Source: Ophioderma brevispina (lineage: Eukaryota > Echinodermata > Ophiuroidea > Amphilepidida > Ophiodermatidae). Taken from it: DNA of 64,000 bases. The notes below the pieces were generated by a model. It was not told where the DNA came from and ran no database searches. It saw nothing but the letters and a program-made list of their open reading frames with translations. Below, piece after piece: positions 13,563 to 24,683 of the stretch. Within the stretch, counting starts at the first letter, position 1, and every line of letters begins with the position of its first letter. A program made the position numbers and the translations under genes. The stretch covers positions 1 to 64,000 of the forward strand of contig JAMKCH010084949.1 in the NCBI GenBank assembly GCA_023653785.1, given 5' to 3'.

Positions 13563-13925
13563 TTAAAGGTGCAACAAGAGATTTTGAGGCACCCAAAATC
13601 CCAAATATTGTGTCATAATAGTAATTTCATATAGATTAGACACTCAATAGATTTCTTGCCTTGTATTTCGCTACAGAAATGTCTTAAAAGAGAGAAAAAA
13701 GGCGATTTCGATTTGCTTGTATTTCAATGTAAAACATAGGCCGAATTTTGTATTTGCTCCTATACGAAATTAAAAATTTCACAATTTTTGTACCAAAGAA
13801 ACATTTCTCGGCTTAATCCTTTCAGATGGGGATATTTTTGATGGAAAGCTTACATCAGGGCAAAAATTGGTACTTTCGATTTTTAAGGGACACCCGATAT
13901 GTGAAATCTCTCGTTGCACCTTTAA
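13563..13925 (+). mobile_element. TTAA-flanked MITE, family AGGTGCAAC, copy 3
   Basis: 363 bp with intact TTAA at both ends. Internal sequence (GACACTCAATAGATTTCTTG, AAGAGAGAAAAAAGGCGATT) matches copies 1 and 2. It lies only about 475 bp from copy 2 in inverted orientation. Confidence 0.9.
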
Positions 13926-14955
13926 GGTAATTCCAGAACATTGCGAATCTTCGCTGATTTTTTTTTAAGTAATGGGAAATATTGGCCTTAAAATATTGCA
14001 CTGCAGTGAATCTTGATCAAACTCACAAATCTGACTTGATAATGAATCTTGGCCTAATAGTTTTCATGTGTAAGTGAATATTCCTGACATTTTGGTCACA
14101 AGACCTTGACCTTGATGTGATTGCATGATTATGACAAGGTCTTGTGTCCAAAACGTCAGAAGTATTGCTCTAATAAAGACATCGTTGAACACATCTTGGT
14201 TGTTCCTATATTTCCTATTCGACTCTCTATAGGCTTATTGTGTAATGATAAGGTGTAATCTCTTCCCACTGTTCCTTTAGGCGTATGAAAGTCGATGTTA
14301 CGTTTCCCGTAACCCACCCGCATTATGATTTTCTGCCCGCATTTGAGATGCTGAAATCCCTAAAAAGTTCATTATTTTGTATTTTAAAGAAAATATCAAG
14401 GTTTCTTCTTTTGAGCACATCTTGTGATGTGATTTTAGTAGGTTTTAAACCAAAGAACTCTTGCAAAATCATTTCTAAATGTAGGGTGTTGTTTTGACAC
14501 AATATTGTAGGTATTAGGTCACGATGAAGGCTGGTGAAATGGCTGTTACTGCAAAATTATGAATAATGAAAAATGAGATAGTTACCGGTTGATCATTATG
14601 AGGTTTGCAAAAAATTAACTTGACTTTACTTTTTTACACTAAAATTTAAAAAACATTAAACCTTTTTTTCCTTTGCTTGCTTTAGAAAATGTTAAGGTTA
14701 AAAATATACAGAAAAAACAAAGAAACCACAAACACAATTTGATCACTTTTATCAACAAATGTTAACTCGTAACTCATTGATATTAAAGCCACAAAGGTCA
14801 TAGACCGGTCAAACAGGGTGGATGGCAAGGGAATCAATCCTGCACATGTTTTCTTGTGTTTTACACCATGGTCCACAGTCTGCTGATTGAAACCACTCTG
14901 GAGTGGTTTTATTGTTGTGGGCCGCCAGCTATAGCTGGCAGGACCACTTAGCAAT
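13926..14955. other. Intergenic DNA, nothing assigned
   Basis: No convincing frame or terminal repeat, apart from a small palindrome CCAGCTATAGCTGG at about 14926. Confidence 0.4.
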
Positions 14956-14959
14956 CCGT

Positions 14960-15003
14960 TGTGCGTGTGTATGTGTGGATGTGTGTGTGGATGTATGTGT
15001 GTG
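14960..15003 (+). repeat. (TG)n-rich microsatellite
   Basis: GTGTGCGTGT and GGATGTGTGTG units. Confidence 0.8.
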
Positions 15004-15034
15004 TCACAAATTGTTAAGTTTTTTTTAATTGACC

Positions 15035-15300
15035 TCAATTGAAAGTTTAACTTCAATTGGAACCAAACTTCTGTCATAGGTGCACAATGGGATCCCTCAT
15101 ATGTTGATGAGGTCAAAGGTCATGTTGAAAGGTCAAGTCATGTGATGTCAAGTTGAAAATGGGCTTAAAATGTAAAATTAGATCTAAATCGAAAACTTGA
15201 AGTTCATTGGAACTAAACTTTTGTCATAGTGCACCAAGGCGCAAATCCCCTCATATGTTGATGAAGATCAAGGTCATGTTGTCCAGGTCAAAGTCTGGGG
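15035..15300 (+). repeat. Two tandem copies of an AGGTCAAAGGTCATG repeat
   Basis: ATGTTGATGAGGTCAAAGGT at 15098 and ATGTTGATGAAGATCAAGGT at about 15256, each preceded by AACTTCTGTCATAG-like wording. The units are about 155 bp apart. Confidence 0.65.
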
Positions 15301-15493
15301 CGGCCTCGCACGCCTTATAGTCTTTGAATTACGAAAGCCGAAAAGAAACCGCCGAAATTCTAGTTATAAACCAGTCTTTTGACCCCGTAACGGGGCAGAT
15401 TTGGGCTTAATCATTTCGATGAGGGTCTTAAAATCTATAAAAGTTTTTACAAACCATATGCAAACATATCAATTTTTGAAAAATTTGAGGGTG

Positions 15494-15710
15494 TGTTACA
15501 ACCGTGTTATATAATAATTTCGTGTAATGTAATAAACAACCGACTCACTGTAATTTAAATTTTGACTTGTATGTAATAAAAACACGTAATGTAATACAAT
15601 TGACGAGCGTAGGTAATAAAACATTGACGCGTAATGGGACTAAAAATTTCGTGTAATGGTATAAAAAAAATTGACGCGTAATTAAATAAAAATACGCGTT
15701 AATGTAATAA
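15494..15710 (+). repeat. Left terminal arm: about 21 bp subrepeat array
   Basis: Roughly nine degenerate units around TTGACGCGTAATGTAATAAA. Inverted counterpart at 23480-23691. Confidence 0.75.
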
Positions 15711-15775
15711 CATGGCATTTTGGTGGATGTCTTAGTTTGACTTAGCAGGCGTAGTGACTCCTGAAGATGTTTGCG

Positions 15776-15834
15776 ATTGTGTGTGTGTGTGGGGGGGTGG
15801 TGTGTGTGTCTGTTTGTGTTTGTGTGTGTGTGTC
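15776..15834 (+). repeat. (TG)n microsatellite with a G run
   Basis: GTGTGTGTGTG, then GGGGGGG, then further TGTG units; it explains the Val/Cys-rich open frame there. Confidence 0.85.
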
Positions 15835-16184
15835 CGTCTTTCTTGCGCGAGCTCATGTGTTGTGCATTCCGTCGGTTCGTCCGTTTGTCCTGTCCGCAGT
15901 ATTGATTCGAATTTAATTCTTGACCTTAATCTCTTGGATGGATTCTTCGGCTCGGGTGTAACTTAGGTTCCATTTTTTGGTTTACTAAGGAATCGCCGCC
16001 CCTGATTCCGTTGGGGTGTCTTCCATCAACTTTACAAACCTTTGATTTTTAGAATGTTAACTAAGGGATGGCTTGGTGTCTGGGTGACCCCCACCCCACG
16101 ACCAACTCTCCTGGTGTTTGGGGATTGAAAGAGACAAACGCGTACACATAACTACACGTCTCGCATTTGGCTAAAACGGGCTAA

Positions 16185-16959
16185 TTGGCCGCTCCACGCT
16201 CAAATCATGGCGAGTTTCCCGCGCATGTCGATTTTCACGCGCTTTGTATCGAGTTTTCTTCGCCATCTGTCGAGTGTGCAGCGTTATAGTGGATGACAGC
16301 GCGTATCCTGCCAGTTTGTTTGGGGGGCCCTCAATACATCGTTTTGTGCTCTCTATATGGTGAGCCTTGACATAAATCATGTCCAGTTTTATTACCTCCC
16401 ACGGATCAAAAAATCAAAATGCGAGTTTTCTTTTCCCGCGCCATGTCGATTTTTCACTCACGCGCTGTGTATCGATTTTATTCCCCCCTTTCCCTTCCTC
16501 GCCATTGTCGAGTGTGCAGCGTTAAATGTCGAGTTTACGCGCTAGATGTCGCATTTGTGCCCCTCATCATCGAGTTTTTGGCCTCTCCTATATTGTTTGA
16601 GTTTGACATAAATCACGTCCAGTTTCAAAATCTCGAGATGATTTTTTCCCCAACATGATGAAACTCGACATGATTTTTTGGTGATGTGTAAAAAACATCA
16701 TGTCGAGTTGCTCATGTTGAGAAAAAAATCATGTCCAGATTTTTTGCACAGTGTTGAAAAAAATCATGTCCAGTTTTTTTTAAAACTGCGGCATGATTTA
16801 TATCTGCTGGATATTTATTAAACTGCGGCAACCTAGAGTCAAACTGGATGCAAAGGCGCTTGTAAACTCGACATATAGCGGGGTAACTCGATATACAGCG
16901 CGTGAAACTCAACATGCTCGGGAAAACTCGCCATAATTTTATACGTGGAGCGTGCCATA
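16185..16959. mobile_element. 775 bp inverted-repeat element with CGAGTTT subrepeats
   Basis: Left TTGGCCGCTCCACG with AATCATGGCGAGTTTCCCGC; right the complement of TATGGCACGCTCCACG with ATTATGGCGAGTTTTCCCG. The arms are about 100 bp of degenerate ATGTCGAGTTTTC/CACGCGCTGTATCGA units. GGCTAA flanks both sides (16179-16184 and 16960-16965). The centre repeats AAATCATGTCCAGTTTT. No coding capacity. Confidence 0.7.
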
Positions 16960-17279
16960 GGCTAAGGGTCTTTTCCCCAGTCTTTGCCTAATTGCTTAGC
17001 TAAGGTTCTGAAACATATCGCCCGATTTTCGTATCTTTTAACCTATCTTATATAGACTTCCAGCGGTGGTTTTCCTTGTCCTGCAATGGGTTAGGGGGAG
17101 GGGGCATTGGCGCCATATGTACCCCTGGTATTATGGTTAGGCTTAGCAGTGACGTACCAACCGTGGTGTTGGGGTTTGTGGGGTGGGTTGGGATCTGGTG
17201 GCGGGGGGTGGGAAGGTGGCTCGAAATAGGGAAAATTTTAACCTATTACCACGAAAATACATAACACATATCTAATTTT

Positions 17280-17825
17280 CGGCGTACAAAGTGACGCGTA
17301 ATTAATCCAATATTATTACATTTCGCGGCATTTTTTTATTACACTTTACCTACCCCGTTTTATTACTTCCAACGCATAATTTATTACATTATACGTCGTC
17401 GATTATTACTTACAAAAAAAATTACAAAAAAAATACAAAACACCAAACGAAAGTAACCTAACCAAAATATATATCGCGTAACAAAGGGACGCGTTATGTA
17501 ATAAATTTTGCCGTGTTGTGTAATAAAACAGGTACTGTACTAAAAAACTGCCGCATATTGTAATAAAATATTACATTACGCGGCACCTTTATACATTACC
17601 ATTTTTTTACATTACAACAGCGGCGGAATTTTTACATTATTGTCGATTATTACATTACGTTGGGCAGAAATATTACGTATGCGTCGATTATTACCTACAC
17701 AACACGAAAATAACCCAATCTATTCGCGTAAACGTGACGTCCGTAATGTATACATTTTGCGTGTAATTGTACAAAACAGGTCATGTAAAAAAATGCAATA
17801 ATTAATTAAATATTATTACATTATG
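17280..17825. repeat. Internal array of the same GTAATGTAATAAA subrepeat, both orientations
   Basis: Alternating words such as GACGCGTAATTAATCC, TTATTACATTACGCGGC and TGCCGCATATTGTAATAAAA. The orientation switches several times, so it is a mosaic and not a simple tandem array. Confidence 0.65.
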
Positions 17826-18090
17826 CTCTTTTCATTCCATACCCAGTAAAAGAAACCACATAATACTGCGTTTTTTTTGTTACGCCCGATTTTATAGTTG
17901 ATTCTAAAATTCTCTTACCTCTAAAAATATTGAAACTGATAAATCAAAGAAGGATAACGTGGACTCGAACCATGCAACCTGTTCTACTCTGCAGTCTTAA
18001 TGAAATACCCCTTGCTTTACAACCGATTTGGAATAAAGGCTTTTTTGTAATACCTGAATCTCTACTTTATACTAGTCTGCTTACTACACT

Positions 18091-18522
18091 CAGGAGGGCC
18101 GTAGCCGAGGGGGTTGCCGACGGCACCCCCCCCCCATCCAAAGGTCCGCTATTCATTTATCATGCTGAAATGGTCCGTTTTTATCATGTTGACGTTTCCT
18201 GCTTGTCCTAATCTAAAACGTTGTTTTAAGGGTTGGTGGCTGCATGATATATGAATGAAATAACCAGTACGCATATACTAATTATTATAACTCTTTTGTT
18301 TGTCCAACCGCTGATGTCCAATTTCCTTTCCTCCTTCCCACCGACCCCTCTCCCCCCTCCCCCCCACGTATCTTCCAGATTTTTGCATACGGACGGTAAA
18401 AACAAAAATTGGGCAACCGCCGAGTGCAACGGACCAAGCCGAAATTGTGCCCCTTCTCGAAAGGTTCGACCTTCTGGCAATGCGCACTACCCCCCAAAAA
18501 TAAATTCCTAGCTGCGGGCCTG
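18091..18522. mobile_element. hAT-like MITE, CAGG...CCTG ends with 8 bp duplication
   Basis: Ends CAGGAGGGCCGTAGCC and GCTGCGGGCCTG. Flanks ACTACACT (18083-18090) and ACTACAAT (18523-18530) match at 7 of 8 positions. Poly-C tract just inside the left end. Confidence 0.75.
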
Positions 18523-18635
18523 ACTACAATTATTATAATTATGATAGCAATCAAACGAACCCATGAACATAGCCGGTGACTACGAGTTATTTCGTGAGGT
18601 TGGGTATATGCCTAAAAAAAAAACGCGTGCGCGAA

Positions 18636-19022
18636 GTGCTAGCCCCCCGGGGGCACTCACATATTATATGGATATTGGTGCAAGGCTGGCGCTTCCAAAC
18701 ATAGGGGCAGTCGGCGGCAGATGAATGCAAACCAAGGGTTCTTTTGGTGAGATGCAGAGCAAAATTTGTCAAAACCAGGGTTTCGGGTGCAATTTGCTAA
18801 TTAAAAAAAAATTCTGGTGGGGGTTCGAATTTTGGCAAAAATTTCCTAAAAAATACGGGTCTTTTTGGGTGACAGTGTTAAAGTTTTCAAAAAAAATATT
18901 GGTCTGTTGGGTTCAGTTTAAAATATGGGTCTTTGGATTACAACATGCTGAAAAGAGGGGTCCTTAACAGCCTTACATAGCATCACACCGCTCCAAAGTA
19001 GTGTGCCCCCCGGGGTCCCTAG
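18636..19022. mobile_element. Inverted-repeat element around CCCCCCGGGGG ends
   Basis: Left GTGCTAGCCCCCCGGGGGCA; right GTGTGCCCCCCGGGGTCCCT then AGC, an imperfect inverted repeat of about 20 bp. About 390 bp, interior unrecognised. Ends are partly self-complementary, so the exact limits are uncertain. Confidence 0.4.
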
Positions 19023-19138
19023 CCTCACTGATCCTGTTATCCACATTGTAGTAACTGTGGAACTGTATTTTTGTGAAAATTTCATAATACATCTGCTTTC
19101 AACCAAGGTTTTTTTCTAAATCAACATGTATGAGGATT

Positions 19139-19883
19139 CCAAAAAATCATGGTTCATTTTTTTAATTTAAAAATGTGTTCTTGGATGGAATTCTGGGGGG
19201 GTCAAAGTTTACACTGGTTTATACAGGGGGTAAAAATAAAAGGGTGCAAAATTTGTTTTCAATTAAAGTATACCATCATGTTCCGTACCTTTCAAGATTA
19301 AAGAAAGGTAATAGTTTTGCCCTACCTGAGTGTTTATTACAAGAGTTACAAGACAAAAAAACAGGTTCACGGTCACACTGGGGGTAAAATTTCAGATTCA
19401 TCATCGGTTTGTTATAAAAATGGTGCCAAATTGTCGTCCTTTATGGTACAGAAGCCGACAATATAAAGGTCGCGTGTCAATGACGTTGTTGATAATAATT
19501 AAGAGGGCAATAGGCCGTGGTCACAGGGTCTAGGAGACCACTAGTCATATCTCTAAAGTCTAATTGTTGAAAGGTGAAACAACAGAATCTATAACATTTT
19601 TCTTATTAGTATAACCCAATGAAAGAGTAAACCATTTCAATTCAACAAATCGGACCATTCTATAAATACTTACCTCGAATAACTTTCTGAGCCTGATTGT
19701 AACTAAAACAATAGGTCGGTAAAATGGAAAACTGTACCTTTTTAGAAACCTTATGCGCAGCCGAACCGACTGCTATAAATTTTAAAACAATTTAAACACT
19801 TTTATTGTTTACCCCTGTACAAATGTTGCCCCCTTGTAAAACACCCAAGAACACATTTTAAAAAATGACACCCATGATTTTCA
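19139..19883. mobile_element. Inverted-repeat element with about 100 bp arms
   Basis: Left arm 19139-19245 (AAATCATGGTTCAT, AAAATGTGTTCTTGG, GGGGGTCAAAGTTTACAC) pairs with the complement of 19780-19883 (AAATCATGGGTGTCAT, AAAATGTGTTCTTGGGTG). No domain seen between them. Confidence 0.6.
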
Positions 19884-20422
19884 GATTCTCCACGAAATTC
19901 TGTATTGGAAAAACATTGGTGTCAAAATTGTATATGAAAAAAACTAAAACAAAACATCCATTACATTTCCCATAATTACATAATTGTCTTCAAAAGTAGA
20001 TAACATGATTCGTGTTCCTATATAAGCCAAAACATATTCTCAATATCAATGAACAACTTAATGCTAATTGACCCATTAATTATAAGAAATTATCATTTTT
20101 TCGGCAATTTTGACGGTAATTTCCTTTGTTTTGATATAGCCTACCAACAGGTTAACTTATACGTTACGATATATATGGTGGAAAAGATAATGGCATGGGG
20201 TTAGTCTAGCAGAATTGCAGGGTTCCCATGAAACCCTTACAATAATTCTAACCCGGATTTTTAGGACATGTACATGTTCTTCAAGAATTTTAATGTCACA
20301 AAATCAAAATGTTGGGCCAATTGGACTGTTGGGAGGACCTCTTGGATCTAAGAGATCAGTCATATTTTAAGTGGTTCGATTTAGATGAAAGGTACTTCAA
20401 ATGATTCGTCTCATCATAAGGA

Positions 20423-20764
20423 TCAGAGATTTTGTTTTACCGAGATGTGGGTGAAAATGTTGGAAATGTACCATGGAGAACATAAAATTCTCAAAGAGGT
20501 ACCATATAAGCGCTTTGAACCCTTTGGCAAATTCGAAATTATTCTTGTGTTTATACCGTCAAAATTTTCCGGTTTATCCTCTGGAAAAAATTCGGGGCAA
20601 TCATTGTTTTCGAAAGCAACAACAGTTTCACCAGCTGCTTTAAATCGTTTTGATTGTTTAAATCTACTCAAGGAAGGGACCAATTTACATTTAGCACAAG
20701 CATTACATTGTGTTGGATTTTTATGGGGCAGTAGTATGACATGTGCTTGCCATAGGTTTATATA
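20423..20764 (-). CDS. Unidentified protein-like fragment inside the 8.2 kb unit
   Basis: Open minus-strand frame without an ATG start. It reads HKNPTQCNACAKCKLVPSLS, then a basic stretch and NNDCPEFFPEDKPENFDG, ending with a stop near 20423. Paired Cys (CNACAKC) and balanced composition look more like protein than the overlapping plus-strand frame (20385-20765). No family is recognised; it may be a relic of the unit's own gene or captured exon DNA. Confidence 0.25.
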   Translation of the reverse strand, partial: YINLWQAHVILLPHKNPTQCNACAKCKLVPSLSRFKQSKRFKAAGETVVAFENNDCPEFFPEDKPENFDGINTRIISNLPKGSKRLYGTSLRILCSPWYISNIFTHISVKQNL

Positions 20765-21124
20765 GAAATAGTAAAGGCGTACAGTTGTGCAATTAAGGAA
20801 ATTGTTCTTTTCAGCACATAACGGTTAATTATTTTTGTTATGATTATAGTATTTTATTTCATGCATATTACTGTACGTAAGCGAAAAATATTTCTGGGAG
20901 CAGAGTTTGTTACTTTATTATTTAAAAACACATTCCCATTGGTGCCGGGAGGGGATGGGACCCAACAAATAATTATCTAATTTTAGTAATTTTTATGAAA
21001 AAGAAGCGCATTAGTAAGTTAGGCAAATACCAAAAAACGGTTCCAAAATTTTGAAAAGAGTCCTCTAGGAGAAAACATCTAAAAACAATTCGGGGTAGCA
21101 TATAACCCCTGGCACTTAGGTGTT

Positions 21125-21370
21125 ATGACAAATCACTTTGAGTGTTTAAAGAACCATGTGCCAAGAAGGAAGTCACACATCTCCCCACGCTACGTCGTGT
21201 ACAACAAGTTGTTCGGTAAAAAGAGCGCTCTAATACCTACACAAGTAGGAGGCGATGCGAGGAACAGGAAGCATGTGGAGAATAACTTCCAGACCAATAA
21301 TCGGTCAGACGGAAAAACACGTATCATGCCAGCCCACGTGCTATCACCGGCTATTCAATACTATGCTGGA
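21125..21370 (+). CDS. Unidentified protein-like fragment inside the 8.2 kb unit
   Basis: Open plus frame from ATG 21125. Its first 80 or so codons (including HISPRYVVYNKLFGKKSALI and KTRIMPAHVLSPAIQYYAG) have coding-like composition. From 21371 the frame runs into a MITE end, so its last 20 codons are repeat DNA. Not recognised; could be a chance open frame. Confidence 0.25.
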
Positions 21371-21605
21371 TACCTTGGTCTACGAAAGGGGGGGGGGTTC
21401 TATCCTGTGATCGTCTTTACTGAACATCGATTCCTATAACTGAACACCGCAGGATAGCTTAGAGTTTTTTTCTTTCCAATTGGTATCAAAATAAGTACAA
21501 CATCCCTAATGACGTCACATGATGGCACGAGTTGAGGAGGCTGAAAAATACGGATAAGTGTGCAACAATTGATATTCGCATTTTACTGACCCAAAAAACA
21601 TTATA
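21371..21605. mobile_element. Partial copy of the CCCTCGTCTA MITE
   Basis: Left end CCTTGGTCTACGAAAGG plus a G run resembles the CCCTCGTCTACCGAAGG terminus. The centre shares TACTGAACATC, GGATAGCTTAGAGTTT and ATGACGTCAC with 29246-29583. The right end is replaced by the element starting at 21612. Confidence 0.6.
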
Positions 21606-21611
21606 TAGCAC

Positions 21612-22410
21612 TTAAACACTAAGTGCCTAAAGGGGGGGGGGGGCCATAGTAACAAGATTTGTTTTCGGCGATTTCTCATCGTGAAAAAGATTTCGAACTC
21701 TAATTTTTTTTTAATTGTGAAACTTATCGATGGATTTTCACATAAAAATTATAAAATTTCTTACCGTTAATGAGATAAGTAGCTTGGGTCCCTAGAAAAC
21801 CCCCCTTAGGCACAAACGGGAGTTTGATTTTATAAATACAAATTAGCCAGCCTGTGCCAGAAATATTTTTCTCCTTATGGATGTTCTATGCATGAAACAA
21901 AATTAATTACATAATCAGAAAAAAATAATTACCCTTTATGTGCTGAAAAGAAGCGATTCCATCATCGGGCATTGCTGTACCAAACCTATGGCAAATACGA
22001 CAGCCCCACAAAAAATTACAAGAATGTACAAAATGGTTAATGTTGTGTTTAATATATGTTAAATTGAGTCCTTTTAAGGAAGCAGATATAAACATCAAAA
22101 ATGTTTGCATGTGTTATTGCATGTGGATGCAGGGTCGCAGGGTCGCAGAAAATCATGCTTACTTTTTGAGCGATTTTTTTTAACGCATTTCGAAAAAATG
22201 ATTTGCCCCTAGTTTCCAGACGATAAACCGGAACTCATGTATATGCACCTGTGGGCCTTGTCTAATGCCCCCTCAAAGGTGGTAGAGTTTCATTTGAAAA
22301 TTCCCTCGGGAAATAGTTTCCTAAGGGGGGGGGCCCAGGGTTCCATTGGAACCCCCCCCCCCTTAGGCACCAACGTGAGTGGAAAAAAAACCTTAGGCAC
22401 TTAAGGGTAA
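21612..22410. mobile_element. TTAA element, family CACTTAAGTGCCTAAGG, copy A
   Basis: Left TTAAACACTAAGTGCC, right CCTTAGGCACTTAAGGGTAA. About 800 bp, with subterminal poly-G/poly-C and GGCACCAACGTGAGT. It is nested in the 8.2 kb unit and matches copy B at 56598. Confidence 0.82.
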
Positions 22411-23479
22411 CGATATCAGTATTATAAACAACTAGTCAGTTCCATCAAGTCAGAAAAAACAAACTGTATGGGAAATCCGATATTCCTAACTTTTGGTGAA
22501 AAATTCATTTTTCCCTAGCATGATGTGTCATGGAAATGATAGTGTGCTGACAAGGAAACTTATGTCATTTTGACGTAATGTTAGATATTGGTACTAATTT
22601 TCGAAAGAGGAGGAGGACCACAGCTTATCCTTGGTTACAAAACTCAAGTGCCCCTGTGGTATCCGTATCGTAACTAACAGTTAGTTTTGATGATTAATAG
22701 GAGCGCAAAATGCCCCATTGACAAATAATATGGTACCAGAAAAAGGGATTTTGCAAGGCGGAAAGTGTATACGTAAAAGTGAGAGGGGTCAATGTGGACC
22801 CGGGGCTTTTGTTTTTGTGCGCTAAATTATTTTTAACCAAAATTTTATGCAATTGCCTCTAAATATCAGGTGCGCATATTTTGGTGAAAAAAAATCGGCC
22901 ATGGCGTTTTTATGCTAATTAGCATAAATAAGCACTATTTGCAATATTCAACAACTGTTTTGCCCCTTAACATTTTTAAAAATTTGATTTCAGCAATGTA
23001 AATGTATTGATGTTTATATATTATGAGCCATTTTTCCATTTTTCGGGGTGGGAAATTTGTGCGCGTATAAATGGCCATCCGTTTTTGTACGGCCATTTTG
23101 AATCGGACAACCGAACAGTTTGTTTTTCCAGTTAGTGTATGGTTGTGGTATGTCCCCACACAATGACCAGAGTTTTGAAAAAAAATTCACCTGCAACGTT
23201 GTTTTCAGAGGGGGTGGTCGAAGGGTACACATGGACCCCACTTCCCATACACAAACAGCGGGATTGCACAGACATACCTAAAGTCTTAACATTAGTTCAA
23301 TAAAAACCAGTTAGTACTACGGGTGCGGTGGAATAAAGTTAGTTATCCGGGAAAGTGCCTGACCCCAGGTGTTTTAGTGCGCACGTGAGTACACACCAAG
23401 GAGGATACGCCGGTGGGTTTGAAAATAAATTTAATTTCCTTGGAAAATATGTGAAATTCGAAAGTATATTGTCATTTTA
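22411..23479. other. Unassigned interior of the 8.2 kb unit
   Basis: Overlapping minus frames at 22935-23241 (with basic and Thr-rich composition) are not recognised. No catalytic motif seen. Confidence 0.35.
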
Positions 23480-23691
23480 TACTAGCGAGGTATTTTGATT
23501 ACATTACGCGGTCAATTTTGTTTATTACATACACGAAAAATTGTATTACATTATGCGTCAATGTTTTTTATTACATACGCGTCAATTTTTATTACATTAC
23601 GGCGTTTTATACATTAACACGTCACAATTTATTACATTACGCGTCGGTTATACATGTTACACGAAATTATTACATAAAACACGGTGTAACA
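23480..23691 (-). repeat. Right terminal arm: about 21 bp subrepeat array
   Basis: Reads as TTTATTACATTACGCGTCAA-type units, the complement of the left arm, with the outer end ACACGGTGTAACA. Confidence 0.75.
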
Positions 23692-24364
23692 GGGTGCTCT
23701 ATTTTCCAAATGTGGAAGTGTCACTTTAACAAACAGCTGCAAAATTTGAACTTTTACCTAAATGCCTTCCATATTTACCATTGATCCAGGCCTGCCATGA
23801 TCAGTGGCTAGAGGGTGCCAGCAGGTACTGGCTAGGACCACCTTTCTCCAACTACCTGTTGGTACATCCTGGTCTATTAATTAATTGGCCACATCCTTGT
23901 ATATCAGCCGGAAACATGTAAGACAATGATATTGCCAATACTGTTGGTCAATTAACGCCAGGGCCCTTTTTGAGCATTGCAGTACACACACAAAGCCTAG
24001 CCCAAGAGTCCCTAGTAATTCTCCTGTTAGGGTACTTTTGTGAAGGTTTATTTTTGGTACTCCCACACCCACACTGATTGCAACCACCCAGACAAGGCTG
24101 TATCTCTGTATAAAGTACACACTGCTATAGATTTTTCCAAAATATATTTTGGCAGTTTTCAAGTTTTGGAAACTCTGTCAAGTGTAATATAACTCTATTA
24201 CACAAATATATATTTCATGTGGTATTGTTTTTGCAATTCCAGTGTCCATTCATGAAATTTAAAAAAAAAAAAAAACTTGCAAAAATAACAGCAGCATTAC
24301 TTCCAGGGAAGTAAGATTCTAACTTAGTCATACTAACATGTACAGGGTAAAGAGTGTTCATGTG

Positions 24365-24481
24365 CGTATTTCATGGAAAACGCTTTTCAATAAGGAATAA
24401 AGCCTAATCTTGTAACATCATCCAAGTGGCATGGCACAATTCTTCTCCCATTGAAAAGCGTTTTCCATGGAATATGTATTG
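24365..24481. repeat. Short inverted repeat
   Basis: ATGGAAAACGCTTTTCAAT and ATTGAAAAGCGTTTTCCAT enclose about 65 bp. Likely a small MITE or hairpin. Confidence 0.75.
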
Positions 24482-24683
24482 GTCCATGGGGAAAACATGA
24501 TCTGACTTGTGCTCTCTGATGCAAGTGTGAGATTTTGACCACCACTCATGCTCCTGGAGCATAGGTTGTGGCAACCATTCCAGAGCGGAGCTATTCATTA
24601 TATTGAGTGCTGATCACAATAGCAGTAGCGATTTATTCCGTAAATGTTATCAAGGATTAGAATTGCAAATCTGGCACACCAAT

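Larger units (their letters stand above)
15494..23691. mobile_element. 8.2 kb unit with subrepeat-built terminal inverted repeats (unclassified, TG...CA ends)
   Basis: Left end TGTTACAACCGTGTT, right end the complement of TGTTACACCGTGTT. The two arms (15494-15710 and 23480-23691) stay collinear for about 210 bp through ATAATTTCGTGTAA, AACCGAC and several TTGACGCGTAATGTAATAAA-type subrepeats. GGGTG occurs directly outside both ends (15489-15493 and 23692-23696), a possible 5 bp target duplication. TG...CA ends with TIRs and 4-6 bp duplications are known for DDE-integrase elements such as Ginger, but no integrase is seen here, so classification is open. The interior is mainly other repeats plus two unidentified protein-like fragments. 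Confidence 0.7.

Noticed and set aside
14682..15116. 144-codon minus-strand open frame with His/Thr repeats
   Set aside because: The His-Thr stretch is the translation of a (TG)n microsatellite and a dispersed repeat; no protein signature outside it.
15545..15966. Overlapping frames rich in Cys/Val or His/Thr
   Set aside because: They translate a TG microsatellite and the subrepeat array of the left terminal arm.
18226..18554. Several overlapping Gly/Pro-rich frames on both strands
   Set aside because: They lie within a hAT-like MITE with poly-C/G tracts; both strands are open because of low complexity.
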